A stretch of 50,510 bases of DNA, taken from Paludibacter sp. Its GTDB lineage: Bacteria; Bacteroidota; Bacteroidia; Bacteroidales; Paludibacteraceae. The notes below the pieces were generated by a model. The model ran no database searches, was not told the origin of the DNA, and saw only the letters and a program-made list of their open reading frames with translations. Below, in pieces: positions 7,796 through 15,817 of the stretch. Location of the stretch: positions 1 through 50,510 of the forward strand of contig JARLGX010000021.1 in NCBI GenBank assembly GCA_031292575.1, given 5' to 3'. Every line of letters begins with the position of its first letter. Position 1 is the stretch's first letter. Position numbers and translations under genes: made by a program.

Positions 7796-9268
7796 TTAAT
7801 AGGCTCTGGCAAACACAACGCGTTGCGCTGAAGGTTTGCCGGTAACCATACAAACACCCGGTGTAGTATCACCATTCAAAGGAATACAACGAATAGTTGC
7901 TTTTGTTTCTTCTTTAATCAGTTCTTCTGTTTCAGGAGTTCCATCCCAATGGCACATTAGGAATCCACCTTTTTCAATTTCTACTTTAAACTCGTCGTAC
8001 GAATTTACTTCGCGGGTTACCGAAGCACGATAATCAAATGCTTTCTGGAAAATATTGGTTTGAATATCTTTCAATAATTGATCAATATATTGTTCAATGC
8101 TTTCTAACGAAACTGTTTCTTTCGTCAATGTGTCACGACGAGCCACTTCAACTGTTCCGTTTTCCAGGTCACGTGCACCCATTGCCAAACGTACCGGAAC
8201 ACCTTTAAGTTCCCATTCAGCAAATTTCCATCCTGGTTTTTTATTATCATTATTATCGTATTTTACCGAAATGCCAAGAGCTTTAAGTTTCGGTATTATC
8301 TCATTTACTTTTTCGGAAATTGCATCTAATTGTTCTTCGTTTTTATATATTGGAACAATAACAACCTGAAAAGGAGCAAGATTTGGAGGAAGTACTAATC
8401 CATTGTCGTCAGAGTGAGTCATTATTAAAGCACCCATTAATCGGGTGGAAACGCCCCACGAAGTTGCCCATACGTAATCAACTTTATTGCTTTTATCTAC
8501 AAATGTTACATCAAATGCTTTGGCAAAGTTCTGACCAAGAAAATGCGAAGTTCCGGCTTGTAAAGCTTTTCCATCTTGCATCAAAGCTTCAATACAAAAA
8601 GTTTCCAATGCTCCGGCAAAACGTTCATTAGCCGATTTCACGCCTTTTAATACCGGAACAGCCATAAAGCGTTCGGCAAAATCAGCATATATCTCTAACA
8701 TTTGGCGTGCTTCAACCATTGCTTCTGTTTCCGTAGCATGAGCAGTGTGTCCTTCCTGCCAAAGGAATTCTGCTGTACGAAGAAACAAACGTGTACGCAT
8801 TTCCCAACGAACCACATTGGCCCATTGATTAATCAGGATTGGTAAATCGCGGTAAGACTGAATCCAGTTTTTATATGTGCTCCAGATAATAGTTTCAGAG
8901 GTTGGACGAACAATCAGTTCTTCCTCCAGTTTGGCTTCAGGATCTACAATCAGTCCTTTTCCATTCGGGTCGGCCATTAAGCGATGGTGTGTAACTACTG
9001 CACATTCTTTTGCAAAACCATCTACATGTTCTGCTTCTTTGCTTAAAAATGATTTTGGAATAAATAAAGGAAAATAAGCATTCACATGACCTGTTTCTTT
9101 AAACATTCGATCAAGTTCGGCTTGTATTTTTTCCCAAATGGCGTAACCATACGGCTTAATAACCATGCAACCGCGAACTGCGGAATTTTCGGCCAAATCA
9201 GCTTTAATTACCAAATCGTTATACCATTGTGAGTAGTTTTCGCTACGCGAAGTCAATTCTTTTGCCAT
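7796..9268 (-). CDS. proS: Prolyl-tRNA synthetase (eukaryote/archaeal-like type)
   Basis: 490 residues. It charges tRNA-Pro in the cytosol. It is the short class II form without the bacterial editing insertion: motif 1 lies around [16 protein letters not shown] (about 41-56), the proline-binding block is [16 protein letters not shown] (about 120-135), motif 2 is [20 protein letters not shown] (about 154-173), the anticodon-binding domain follows at about 300-400, and the C-terminal zinc-binding-like domain ends with VFARAY. Bacteroidota commonly carry this type. It is transcribed alone from a -7 box at 9317-9324 and ends at the shared terminator. Confidence 0.96.
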   Translation of the reverse strand: MAKELTSRSENYSQWYNDLVIKADLAENSAVRGCMVIKPYGYAIWEKIQAELDRMFKETGHVNAYFPLFIPKSFLSKEAEHVDGFAKECAVVTHHRLMADPNGKGLIVDPEAKLEEELIVRPTSETIIWSTYKNWIQSYRDLPILINQWANVVRWEMRTRLFLRTAEFLWQEGHTAHATETEAMVEARQMLEIYADFAERFMAVPVLKGVKSANERFAGALETFCIEALMQDGKALQAGTSHFLGQNFAKAFDVTFVDKSNKVDYVWATSWGVSTRLMGALIMTHSDDNGLVLPPNLAPFQVVIVPIYKNEEQLDAISEKVNEIIPKLKALGISVKYDNNDNKKPGWKFAEWELKGVPVRLAMGARDLENGTVEVARRDTLTKETVSLESIEQYIDQLLKDIQTNIFQKAFDYRASVTREVNSYDEFKVEIEKGGFLMCHWDGTPETEELIKEETKATIRCIPLNGDTTPGVCMVTGKPSAQRVVFARAY

Positions 9269-9316
9269 CTCTGTTTTTACTATTTGTCAATTTACCAGTT
9301 ACTATTTTCGGGAGTG

Positions 9317-9324
9317 CAAAGATA
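9317..9324 (-). promoter_or_regulatory. -7 box for proS
   Basis: TATCTTTG on the minus strand, 48 nt before the proS ATG, matches TAnnTTTG. Confidence 0.5.
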
Positions 9325-9446
9325 ATCATTTTTCAGGAAACTTCATTTTGAATTGTAACATGTAAATTACCCCAAATCAAGTCTGAAAAACGAACAGATG
9401 TTCACCGTAAATAATGACATAAACTAAAAACCGTCGGAATTATTTA

Positions 9447-10097
9447 TCATCTGGATGATTGTGTTCTTTTAAAATCTATGTATGAATAAATAACAGGTAC
9501 TAAGGAAATTATAACGGTAATAATTATAAAAGAAATTCCCAGTATATGCCCTTCTTTAAAAATCAGCGACAAAATGATTATAATCAGTCCTCCTATTAGC
9601 CATAACCTTCCGCCAAACTTGTGTGTTTTTCGCCACACATCTTCACTCTCTAAAGTCCATGGAGTTTTAATTCCTATAAAATAATTTGGTTTTACGGTTT
9701 GCATATAATTTCCCATTGTGGCAAACAAGGCTCCAATAAGCATTAAAAGCGTGTTTGAACTTAACTTACTGCCACTTGCCGAATATAAAATATAGCAGGA
9801 TATAACCGCCATGAACAAGGTAAGTACAATGCGAAGCGTATAATATTTTTTGCCCATTTGCTCTATTTTCTTTTTCGGATCATATTTTGGAATTAAAAGC
9901 ATCAAAATATAAGTTCCAATTCCTAATCCACCTATCATGTAAATAAGACTATTTTTACTTGACCAGCCATTTGGATTGCCTTGTAAGTCGAAATGAGTTG
10001 CGACTTGTGCCGGCAGATTTTTCCAAATAGTTGCTAAGTAGGCTAATGGCAATAATATCAAAATCCAGAAGATTGATTCTTTGAGATACTTGTTCAT
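9447..10097 (-). CDS. sdpI: SdpI-family membrane protein (DUF1648 plus SdpI domains)
   Basis: 216 residues with about six hydrophobic segments. The N-terminal DUF1648 part contains the family signature VATHFDLQGNPNGWSSK (about residues 32-48). The C-terminal SdpI part contains YFIGIKTPWTLESEDVWRKT (about 138-157) and GGRLWLIGG. In Bacillus subtilis SdpI gives immunity to the SdpC toxin and holds the repressor SdpR at the membrane. It starts 3 nt after the sdpR stop, so the pair is one operon. No toxin gene is visible nearby, so the pair may answer a foreign toxin or another envelope stress. Family is secure, ligand unknown. Confidence 0.9.
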   Translation of the reverse strand: MNKYLKESIFWILILLPLAYLATIWKNLPAQVATHFDLQGNPNGWSSKNSLIYMIGGLGIGTYILMLLIPKYDPKKKIEQMGKKYYTLRIVLTLFMAVISCYILYSASGSKLSSNTLLMLIGALFATMGNYMQTVKPNYFIGIKTPWTLESEDVWRKTHKFGGRLWLIGGLIIIILSLIFKEGHILGISFIIITVIISLVPVIYSYIDFKRTQSSR

Positions 10098-10100
10098 AAA

Positions 10101-10355
10101 TTATTTTTTTAAAGTTAGAATATATTGAAGTAAATCATCTATAATGGTTGTATTAATAGAATAAAGTACATACTGCCCCTTTTTAAGGGTGGTTACAAGT
10201 CCGGCACGTTTCAGTTTATCAAGATGATGCGAAATACTCGGTGCAGCCATATCAAATTTCGAAGCAATTTCGCCTGCTGTCATATCTTGTTTTTGCAGCA
10301 TTTTTAATATTTCCCTTCGTGCAGGGTCATTCAAAGCCTTGAATACATCGTTCAT
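10101..10355 (-). CDS. sdpR: ArsR-type winged-helix repressor (SdpR-like)
   Basis: 84 residues, a minimal winged-helix domain. It begins VFKALNDPARREILKMLQ, the usual ArsR/SdpR opening, has the recognition helix region APSISHHLDKLKRAGLV (about 38-54) and a wing with GQYVLYSIN. There is no Cys metal-binding motif, which fits the SdpR branch rather than metal sensors. It sits directly before sdpI in one operon. It probably represses its own promoter. A 16-bp inverted repeat (10395-10410 and 10520-10535) and a shorter palindrome upstream are candidate operators. Confidence 0.88.
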   Translation of the reverse strand: MNDVFKALNDPARREILKMLQKQDMTAGEIASKFDMAAPSISHHLDKLKRAGLVTTLKKGQYVLYSINTTIIDDLLQYILTLKK

Positions 10356-10385
10356 TTTTTATATTATAATTTTGTATTTGTATTA

Positions 10386-10401
10386 TTAGACAAATATCTA
10401 A
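10386..10401. promoter_or_regulatory. Candidate SdpR operator (short palindrome)
   Basis: TTAGA-6 nt-TCTAA, centred about 38 bp upstream of the sdpR ATG, where a repressor would block the promoter. It overlaps the left arm of the long inverted repeat. Confidence 0.4.
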
Positions 10402-10410
10402 ATACTTTTT
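10395..10410. repeat. Left arm of 16-bp inverted repeat upstream of sdpR
   Basis: TATCTAAATACTTTTT is the exact reverse complement of 10520-10535. The arms are 109 bp apart, more like two binding sites than one hairpin. Confidence 0.7.
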
Positions 10411-10519
10411 CTGTATTCCTAATGTGTTAACTATATTTAGCTAAAATAAACTTTGTTTCGTGTGACAATTAATGCTTCTTGTTAAAGGAAATTACGATTA
10501 CATTTAATCTGTTTTTGCT

Positions 10520-10535
10520 AAAAAGTATTTAGATA
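10520..10535. repeat. Right arm of 16-bp inverted repeat upstream of sdpR
   Basis: AAAAAGTATTTAGATA, the exact reverse complement of 10395-10410. It could be a second operator serving either divergent gene. Confidence 0.7.
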
Positions 10536-10745
10536 ATAATTTAAAAGTCAACAATCTAATTAAAATCTTTTAGAAATCTAATAATTCAAAAATCGTCAAA
10601 CAAAATTGGTTCAATCGTGTTTTTACATAAAACATTGTCGAAAATTAAATAAGGCAGTTTGTTTTTAAGCTAAGCATAAAAAAAACATCCAACGGGTATA
10701 ATTAGTTGCAGATGTGCTATTATAAAAATTTAAATTCATAGAATT

Positions 10746-10868
10746 ATGTCGAAGGAAAAAGAACCAAAAGAAAAATTAATCAAAAAGGTTCCCCTTAAAA
10801 GCTTAAAGGAGAAGCGCGCTGAGAAATTAGCTAAACGAATGGAGAAAAGTAAGGTTGGCAATGTTTAA
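10746..10868 (+). CDS. 40-residue lysine-rich small protein
   Basis: ATG to TAA, 41 codons. The peptide starts MSKEKEPKEKLIKK and contains LKEKRAEKLAKRMEK. About half its residues are Lys, Glu or Arg, and it looks helical and nucleic-acid- or membrane-binding. No family is recognised. Support comes from the clean frame, an AT-rich leader, and its place ahead of a YtxH gene and a hemerythrin gene, a setting that suggests stress response. A hairpin at 10924-10965 separates it from the YtxH gene. It could be a chance frame in AT-rich DNA, but the charge bias argues for a real gene. Confidence 0.5.
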   Translation: MSKEKEPKEKLIKKVPLKSLKEKRAEKLAKRMEKSKVGNV

Positions 10869-10923
10869 AATTACAGCACTGCCAAAAACAATCAAAATTT
10901 ATCAAAACAATTTGAGATTTTGT

Positions 10924-10965
10924 CAACCCTTCACTCCACTTCAAACCGACCGGACTGAAGGGTTG
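10924..10965 (+). terminator. Hairpin between the 40-aa gene and the YtxH gene
   Basis: CAACCCTTCA (10924-10933) pairs with TGAAGGGTTG (10956-10965), followed by ATTGTTTT. The YtxH ATG is 32 nt downstream, so this is either a terminator of the short transcript or an attenuator in the YtxH leader. Confidence 0.6.
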
Positions 10966-10997
10966 ATTGTTTTATGAACATTTTAAAAAATAATATT

Positions 10998-11270
10998 ATG
11001 AACTCAGGAAAAGTAGCATTAAGCGTATTGGCTGCAGCAGCCACAGGTGCTTTGTTAGGGATATTATTTGCCCCTGCTAAAGGATCGGCACTTCGTAGAA
11101 AAATTCATAGAATGAGTGAAAAGGAAGTTGATCTTTTAAAAGAAAAATTCAACGATTTTGTTGACGGTATTTCCCAGAATTTTGAGAAAGCTAAAAAAAA
11201 TATTGTTGATTTTGAACATAGATCTGCATCCAGAAACGAAGAAAAAGTGAAGACTGCCGAAAGCAATTAA
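10998..11270 (+). CDS. YtxH domain protein
   Basis: 90 residues from the ATG at 10998. An in-frame ATG at 10974 adds eight residues (MNILKNNI) that are not typical of the family. One membrane helix (about residues 4-22, VALSVLAAAATGALLGILF) is followed by APAKGSALRRKI, the signature of YtxH proteins, then a charged amphipathic tail rich in Lys and Glu. YtxH proteins are general-stress membrane proteins of unknown mechanism. It is next to the hemerythrin and PrxQ genes, which fits stress or redox protection. Confidence 0.85.
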   Translation: MNSGKVALSVLAAAATGALLGILFAPAKGSALRRKIHRMSEKEVDLLKEKFNDFVDGISQNFEKAKKNIVDFEHRSASRNEEKVKTAESN

Positions 11271-11346
11271 TTTTTTAAGGTTGTAACAATTGAATTTTAA
11301 CGATGATTCAATAAACCGAAAATTTTCAATTAAAAACAGAAAACGT

Positions 11347-11373
11347 AAAGCAATAATTGTAAGGTATTGCTTT
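11347..11373 (+). terminator. Weak terminator after the YtxH gene
   Basis: AAAGCAATA pairs with TATTGCTTT over 9 bp with a 9-nt loop, followed by one more T. It lies 76 nt past the YtxH stop. Confidence 0.5.
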
Positions 11374-11494
11374 TGATTTAAAATCTGCTCTCAAAAATCA
11401 CTTTAATAATTAATGGTTTTTGGGCAGGTTTTATATTATTTAATATACTGAAAATGAAGACTATTAATAAAACCCATATATAACCCAATATGCC

Positions 11495-12046
11495 ATGACA
11501 CCCACAGAAAATTTAATTCAAGAACATAAAATTATCAATGAATTACTCGGGATTATGAGTAAAATAGCAAAAAAAATAAAATCAAATAAAGTATTTTATG
11601 CAAATGATATAGAGGACATAATGATTTTTCTGAAAAACTTTATCGAAAAAAGTCATCACGGAAAGGAGGAAATTTTTTACCCTTTACTTATGGTGGAAGA
11701 AATACCAATTGAAAGCGAAATAATCAGCCACATGCTTTATGAACATGTTCTTACCCGAAACTATTTAGAAGATATAAACAGCTGCATTGAAAACTGCAAA
11801 ATAGGGAATGCATTTTCGGTAGAATTATTGGCCGAAACTTTGCTTAATTATGTTGTGTTGGAACGAAACCACCTTAATAAAGAGCTAAATATCATATATC
11901 CAATAGCAAATGACAATTTAAGTGAACGGAAACAAAACGAAATTCAAAAACAATTCGAGAGATTAGATGAAATAATTGAAGCTCATCGTTTTATTGACAA
12001 TTACTACAGCCTGCTTAAAGATTTAAAAATTAAGTATCCTGATTAA
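11495..12046 (+). CDS. Hemerythrin-like domain protein
   Basis: 183 residues, predicted four-helix bundle. Candidate di-iron ligands are in order IQEHKII (His about 10), KSHHGKEEIFYPLL (His about 54-55 and Glu about 59), LYEHVLTRNYL (His about 84) and RNHLNKELNIIYPIA (His about 126 and Glu about 130). This spacing is that of bacterial hemerythrin-like proteins that bind O2, NO or act in iron-sulfur repair. No extra domain and no signal peptide, so cytosolic. It lies downstream of the YtxH gene but has a separate leader. Domain is secure, ligand is not known. Confidence 0.85.
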   Translation: MTPTENLIQEHKIINELLGIMSKIAKKIKSNKVFYANDIEDIMIFLKNFIEKSHHGKEEIFYPLLMVEEIPIESEIISHMLYEHVLTRNYLEDINSCIENCKIGNAFSVELLAETLLNYVVLERNHLNKELNIIYPIANDNLSERKQNEIQKQFERLDEIIEAHRFIDNYYSLLKDLKIKYPD

Positions 12047-12076
12047 TGTAAGGTTAATTTGCTCAGATACAATTTT

Positions 12077-12691
12077 TCATTTCATTTCTTTCAATATATG
12101 TAAAGCTTCATCAATATGTTTTGCGGCGTTGAACTGCGAGTTAAACACGAGCATTACTTTTCCTTCTTTGTTCACAACATAGGTTACACGCCCCGGCATT
12201 CCAAGTGTTGATGGAACTCCGAATAATTTACGCACTTTGTTGCCTTCATCGCTAAGAAGTGTGAAATTTAAATGGTATTTGTTGGCAAATTGCAAATGAC
12301 TTGCAACCGATTGTCCGCTAATACCTATTATTACTGCATTTTCTTTAGTGAAAACGTCAAACTGATCGCGGAAGGTGCAAGCTTCTTTTGTGCATCCGGG
12401 TGTTTCATCTTTTGGATAAAAATAAATTACCAGATTGTGTTTTCCTTTTACTGAATTGATATCAAATTCTTTACCGTTTTGATCTTTCAGCGTGAATGAT
12501 GGAACTGAACTTCCAACTTTAATTGTATCCATATTTTCCGATTTAATTGTTTGCGAATTGGTATTTAAATTGAAACAAAGAAGCACTAAAAAGAAGTAAA
12601 TGCTAAAGTGAAACCGATGTAAATTTCCGAATTTCACGTTGTTTATACTCCGGCGAAATATATTTCCTGTCAATCTATTAATTGCTTTCAT
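12077..12691 (-). CDS. bcp: PrxQ/Bcp-type peroxiredoxin with hydrophobic N-terminal extension
   Basis: 204 residues from the first ATG. The peroxiredoxin domain spans about 57-204, with peroxidatic Cys100 in the TPGCTKEAC motif and the likely resolving Cys105 five residues later, as in PrxQ. It reduces peroxides using thioredoxin. Residues 30-46 (IYFFLVLLCFNLNTNSQ) look like a signal or anchor, which would place it in the periplasm. An internal ATG at 12532 would give a 151-residue cytosolic protein of normal Bcp length, so the start and location are uncertain. It converges on the hemerythrin gene with 30 nt between stops. Confidence 0.88.
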   Translation of the reverse strand: MKAINRLTGNIFRRSINNVKFGNLHRFHFSIYFFLVLLCFNLNTNSQTIKSENMDTIKVGSSVPSFTLKDQNGKEFDINSVKGKHNLVIYFYPKDETPGCTKEACTFRDQFDVFTKENAVIIGISGQSVASHLQFANKYHLNFTLLSDEGNKVRKLFGVPSTLGMPGRVTYVVNKEGKVMLVFNSQFNAAKHIDEALHILKEMK

Positions 12692-12735
12692 AAAAAATGA
12701 GTTTAAAATTATAATTACAGCTACAAATTATTTTA

Positions 12736-13092
12736 ACGTGAGTTTGATATAAGCAAGCTTCTATGAACGAACTGAATTTATTTTAGAATCCTGAAAGGTG
12801 GGGTGTCAAACATCTGATTTAAACAAATATTTTTCCCTTGCTCCTTTTTGTTCGGTGCCATGCACCTTATAATTCTCATTTTTTTATAATTCTACAATTG
12901 ATTCGCAACTACGTTGCTGTTAGGTGTGTAGCACCATACTATTTGTAGAAAATTAAACATTGAAAACAAAGGTGCGTAAGATAAAGATTGAAATAAGAAC
13001 CTCTGTTTATAAATGTGAAACCTGATTTTTTACACCACATACTTCGTACTTATAAACAGAGAGATTAACTGAATCTTAAATCGAACTCACGT
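12736..13092. mobile_element. MITE-like non-coding element, copy 1 (complete)
   Basis: 357 bp bounded by terminal inverted repeats ACGTGAGTTTGAT (12736-12748) and ATCGAACTCACGT (13080-13092), matching at 12 of 13 bases. It has no gene. Inside, TCTGTTTATAA (13012-13022) and TTATAAACAGA (13060-13070) form a second inverted pair. A closely similar copy lies at 14004-14367. It resembles a miniature transposable or REP-type element; no target duplication was seen. Confidence 0.7.
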
Positions 13093-13440
13093 CACTTTCG
13101 TAAAACAATGTAGAATCGGTAATTGTTTCGTGCTGCATTTGTTCAGGCAATTGTGTGGGTATTTACCACCGGTACAATTCTTTTAAGTATCAATCGAAAC
13201 TTCGTTTAAGTCAACAATATGTTAAATAAACGGTGTAAGTAAAATTTTTTTTGATTTTTTTTTTAAGTAACGATGTTTTGGCACGATTAATGTTATATTT
13301 TTGGAAAGAAAAATCGTTAATTATTACTTGTATAATGATTTTAATTCCAGTTAAATATTTCAATACGGGCTTAAACAATTTTCGATGAATTTCGTTAAAT
13401 TAATACAGGTGTCTTAAGAATACGAATTATATAAAAATAG
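13093..13440. other. Intergenic leader of the triple-motif gene
   Basis: 348 bp with no gene, containing long T tracts (about 13247-13264) and one -7-like box at 13296-13303. Confidence 0.4.
13296..13303 (+). promoter_or_regulatory. Candidate -7 box for the triple-motif gene
   Basis: TATTTTTG matches TAnnTTTG, with a TTTTG 15 nt upstream (shorter than the usual spacing). It would give a leader of about 135 nt. Confidence 0.35.
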
Positions 13441-13881
13441 ATGATTATGAGAAAAGAAAGACCATTAAAGATATTCAAAAAGCCAAGTATTGGGTATCTA
13501 AAGAGAATGTATAATAAAAGTATATCCTACATTTTTGATAAAAATAGTTGGAAATCTACTTCTGCTGAATATTATGGAGAATTCAGAGTTTTGCTTCATA
13601 CAAGAAAATCGCTCAAACGTTTCGGAAACGAATTAAATATATTTAAAGCTCCCACCATTGTAGGTTTAAAAATCATTTATTACAAAAGTGTAGCTTTTCT
13701 TTTCGATAATAACTGCGCGGAACCTCAAACTGCCACTGTAACCGAAGATAATTTCCTGTACAGAGATTTATCTAATCCGATTATTACGCCCGATCAGGCT
13801 GAAAAAGAATTGAAAATATTCAAATATCCAACCATCGAGAACTTAAAATTCTTATATTCGAATAGTATAGGAAGATTGTAG
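13441..13881 (+). CDS. Protein with three copies of a KIFK-x-P-[ST]-I motif, function unknown
   Basis: 146 residues with no recognised domain. The motif L-x-I-F-K-x-P-[ST]-I-x-x-L-K-x-x-Y-x-x-S occurs at residues 9-27, 65-83 and 124-142. The first two copies continue alike to FDKN and FDNN, and the third ends the protein after GRL. The linkers are unrelated and polar. It is basic and has no signal peptide or membrane segment. It has its own terminator at 13910-13948 and stands alone between the two MITE-like copies. The start could also be the ATG at 13447. The repeat argues strongly that it is a real protein; its role is unknown. Confidence 0.75.
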   Translation: MIMRKERPLKIFKKPSIGYLKRMYNKSISYIFDKNSWKSTSAEYYGEFRVLLHTRKSLKRFGNELNIFKAPTIVGLKIIYYKSVAFLFDNNCAEPQTATVTEDNFLYRDLSNPIITPDQAEKELKIFKYPTIENLKFLYSNSIGRL

Positions 13882-13909
13882 ATTTAGTAACAACATAGAT
13901 TTTTTTGAT

Positions 13910-13948
13910 TTAAGAAGGTTCTTGTGTATAACGCAAGAACCTTCTTAA
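13910..13948 (+). terminator. Hairpin terminator after the triple-motif gene
   Basis: TTAAGAAGGTTCTTG pairs perfectly over 15 bp with CAAGAACCTTCTTAA across a 9-nt loop, 29 nt past the stop. The following T run is weak. Confidence 0.75.
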
Positions 13949-14003
13949 TATTTAAATGAGTAGGTGATTAAAGGTTGACCTGTTTCATACATAGTTTTAA
14001 TTA

Positions 14004-14367
14004 ACGTGAGTTCGATACAACCAAGCTTCTATGAATGAACTGAATTTCATTTTAGAATTCTGAAAGGTGGGATGTCAAAAATCTGATTTAAATAAATATT
14101 TTTTCCCTTGCTCCTTTTTGTTCGGTGCTACGCACCTTATAATTATCATTTTTTTATAATTCTACCAATGGTTCGCAACTACGTTGCTGTTCGGTGCGTA
14201 GCACCATACTCTTTGAAGAAAAATTAAACATTGAAAACAAAGGTGCGTAGCACCGAACATAAAATGAAGATTGAAATAAGAACGTCTGTTTATAAACGTG
14301 AAACCTGATTTTTTTCACCAAATCCTTCGGACTTATAAACAGAGAGAGATTAAATGAATCTTAAATC
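14004..14367. mobile_element. MITE-like non-coding element, copy 2 (right end missing)
   Basis: Aligns with 12736-13084 almost end to end. The left terminal repeat ACGTGAGTTCGAT (14004-14016) is the exact reverse complement of the right end of copy 1. Similarity stops at TTAAATC (14367), so the right terminal repeat is lost. Internal palindromes are better preserved than in copy 1: GTTCGGTGCTACGCACC (14120-14136) is the exact reverse complement of 14242-14258, and a related GGTGCGTAGCACC lies at 14193-14205. Confidence 0.7.
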
Positions 14368-14759
14368 ACTGTATCGTCCTGAAATTTGTTTACAGTTGTT
14401 CTCATAATCCTAAATTTCATCATTCAATTACCCTATTTGACTATTCAATGAGGTATCTTCAAGCTTGAAACTTATTCCACAAACAATAACATCGTTAAAA
14501 CTCCGCAAATGTAAAAAAGATTTTATATTTAAGAAAACAAATCAGAAAAAAAACATCAATAAACCAATAAATATTTTTTATTATAAGGAATCTGTATTTT
14601 ATTTTTTTCCATATCTAATAGACCCAAAGAAACATTTCCATACTTTACACCAAAGAATTTATCGATAAAATTTATTCTAAGAATCTGTTTTACTAAAAAA
14701 CACATATCTTTGTCATGCTTTAATACAGTATTACCCAAGAATTCTAACATCTATTCAAT
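14368..14759. other. AT-rich intergenic region upstream of the galactanase genes
   Basis: About 390 bp. Open frames on both strands overlap each other and are made of Lys, Ile, Asn and Phe runs, so none is accepted as a gene. It carries the candidate -7 box at 14705-14712. Confidence 0.5.
14705..14712 (+). promoter_or_regulatory. -7 box for the galactanase pair
   Basis: TATCTTTG matches TAnnTTTG exactly, 47 nt before the ATG at 14760. Confidence 0.5.
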
Positions 14760-15782
14760 ATGAAAACACATGTCATTTCCATCCTTTTTGTACTATTCCT
14801 TATTTTTTCACCTTATTCATTACAAGCTAAAACTCCTCAATTTGCCAAAGGGGCCGATATTAGTTGGCTGCCCCAAATGGAAGCAAGCGGTTATAAATTC
14901 CGAAACAACGATGGTGTTCAGGAAGATTGTTTTAAAATTCTCAAAGACCATGGCATAAACTCCATCCGCCTGCGCACCTGGGTAAATCCGTCGGACAGCA
15001 AAGGAAGCGGGCATTGCAGCAAAGACGAAACAGTGGCCATGGCAGTGCGAGCAAAAAAATGGGGAATGCGCGTGATGATCGATTTCCATTACAGCGATTC
15101 GTGGGCCGACCCTTCAAAACAGGTAAAACCCAAAGCATGGGAAGGGCATGACTTTACTCAGTTGCAAAAAGATGTGTATGATTATACCTTCGATGTTATG
15201 TCGGCTCTCAAAAAAGCAGGTGTAACCCCCGAATGGGTGCAGGTGGGAAATGAAACCCGTACCGGAATGATTTATCCCGAAGGAAATACCGACAACTGGG
15301 CACAATTGGCACAACTCATTAACAAAGGATATGAAGCTGTGAAAGCAGTTAGTCCTACCACCAAAGTAATCCTTCACGTCGATCAGGGCAATAACAAAGC
15401 CTTATTCCAAAACTGGTTTGATAATGCCACAAAATACGGGGCAAAATATGATGTAATCGGAATGTCCTATTATCCATATTGGTTAGATGGCAAACCCGAT
15501 TATACACTTTCAATTGATGATTTAGGAACAAACCTGAAAAATATGGCTAAGAACTACCACAAAGAAGTGATGGTAGTAGAAGTTGGAGGCGAAGACACTA
15601 AAGTGCAAAACACCTACGACATGCTTGTGGCCGTAATTAAAAAAGTAAAAGAAGTGCCAAACCATAAGGGTTTAGGCGTATTTTATTGGGAACCCGAAGG
15701 TGCCCGCAGCTGGAGTCATTACGGACTAAGCGCCTGGGGCGATGATGGACGGCCAAACAAAGCATTGGATGCATTCAAATAA
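14760..15782 (+). CDS. Arabinogalactan endo-beta-1,4-galactanase (GH53), secreted
   Basis: 340 residues with a signal peptide ending near SLQA (residue 23). The GH53 barrel begins FAKGADISW and contains MIDFHYSDSWADP (about 106-118), a hallmark of the family. The acid/base is Glu165 in VQVGNET and the nucleophile is Glu274 in MVVEVG. The enzyme cuts beta-1,4-galactan side chains of pectin. A paralogue follows after 35 nt in the same direction, so they form an operon. No SusC/SusD or transporter genes are near. No T9SS C-terminal domain is visible, so it is probably periplasmic. Confidence 0.93.
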   Translation: MKTHVISILFVLFLIFSPYSLQAKTPQFAKGADISWLPQMEASGYKFRNNDGVQEDCFKILKDHGINSIRLRTWVNPSDSKGSGHCSKDETVAMAVRAKKWGMRVMIDFHYSDSWADPSKQVKPKAWEGHDFTQLQKDVYDYTFDVMSALKKAGVTPEWVQVGNETRTGMIYPEGNTDNWAQLAQLINKGYEAVKAVSPTTKVILHVDQGNNKALFQNWFDNATKYGAKYDVIGMSYYPYWLDGKPDYTLSIDDLGTNLKNMAKNYHKEVMVVEVGGEDTKVQNTYDMLVAVIKKVKEVPNHKGLGVFYWEPEGARSWSHYGLSAWGDDGRPNKALDAFK

Positions 15783-15817
15783 TTTATAATGTTTCTATAC
15801 TCTTAAAACTAATTCAA

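Larger units (their letters stand above)
10356..10745. other. AT-rich intergenic region with the sdpR control region
   Basis: 390 bp between divergent genes with no convincing gene. It holds the candidate SdpR operators at its left half. No TAnnTTTG box was found for either flanking gene, so the 40-aa gene to the right may use another sigma factor. Confidence 0.5.

Noticed and set aside
9447-10355. Complete toxin-immunity locus around sdpI/sdpR
   Set aside because: No small secreted toxin gene or processing genes (SdpA/SdpB-like) are found on either side.
10395-10535. 16-bp inverted pair as a transposon end
   Set aside because: Only 141 bp span, no gene and no target duplication; operator sites for SdpR fit better.
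12736-14367. CRISPR array formed by repeated palindromes
   Set aside because: Only two long copies about 1.27 kb apart plus scattered short palindromes; no regular repeat-spacer pattern.
14465-14750. Overlapping frames on both strands before the galactanase genes
   Set aside because: Low-complexity Lys/Ile/Asn/Phe sequences with no motif, and they overlap the candidate promoter at 14705.
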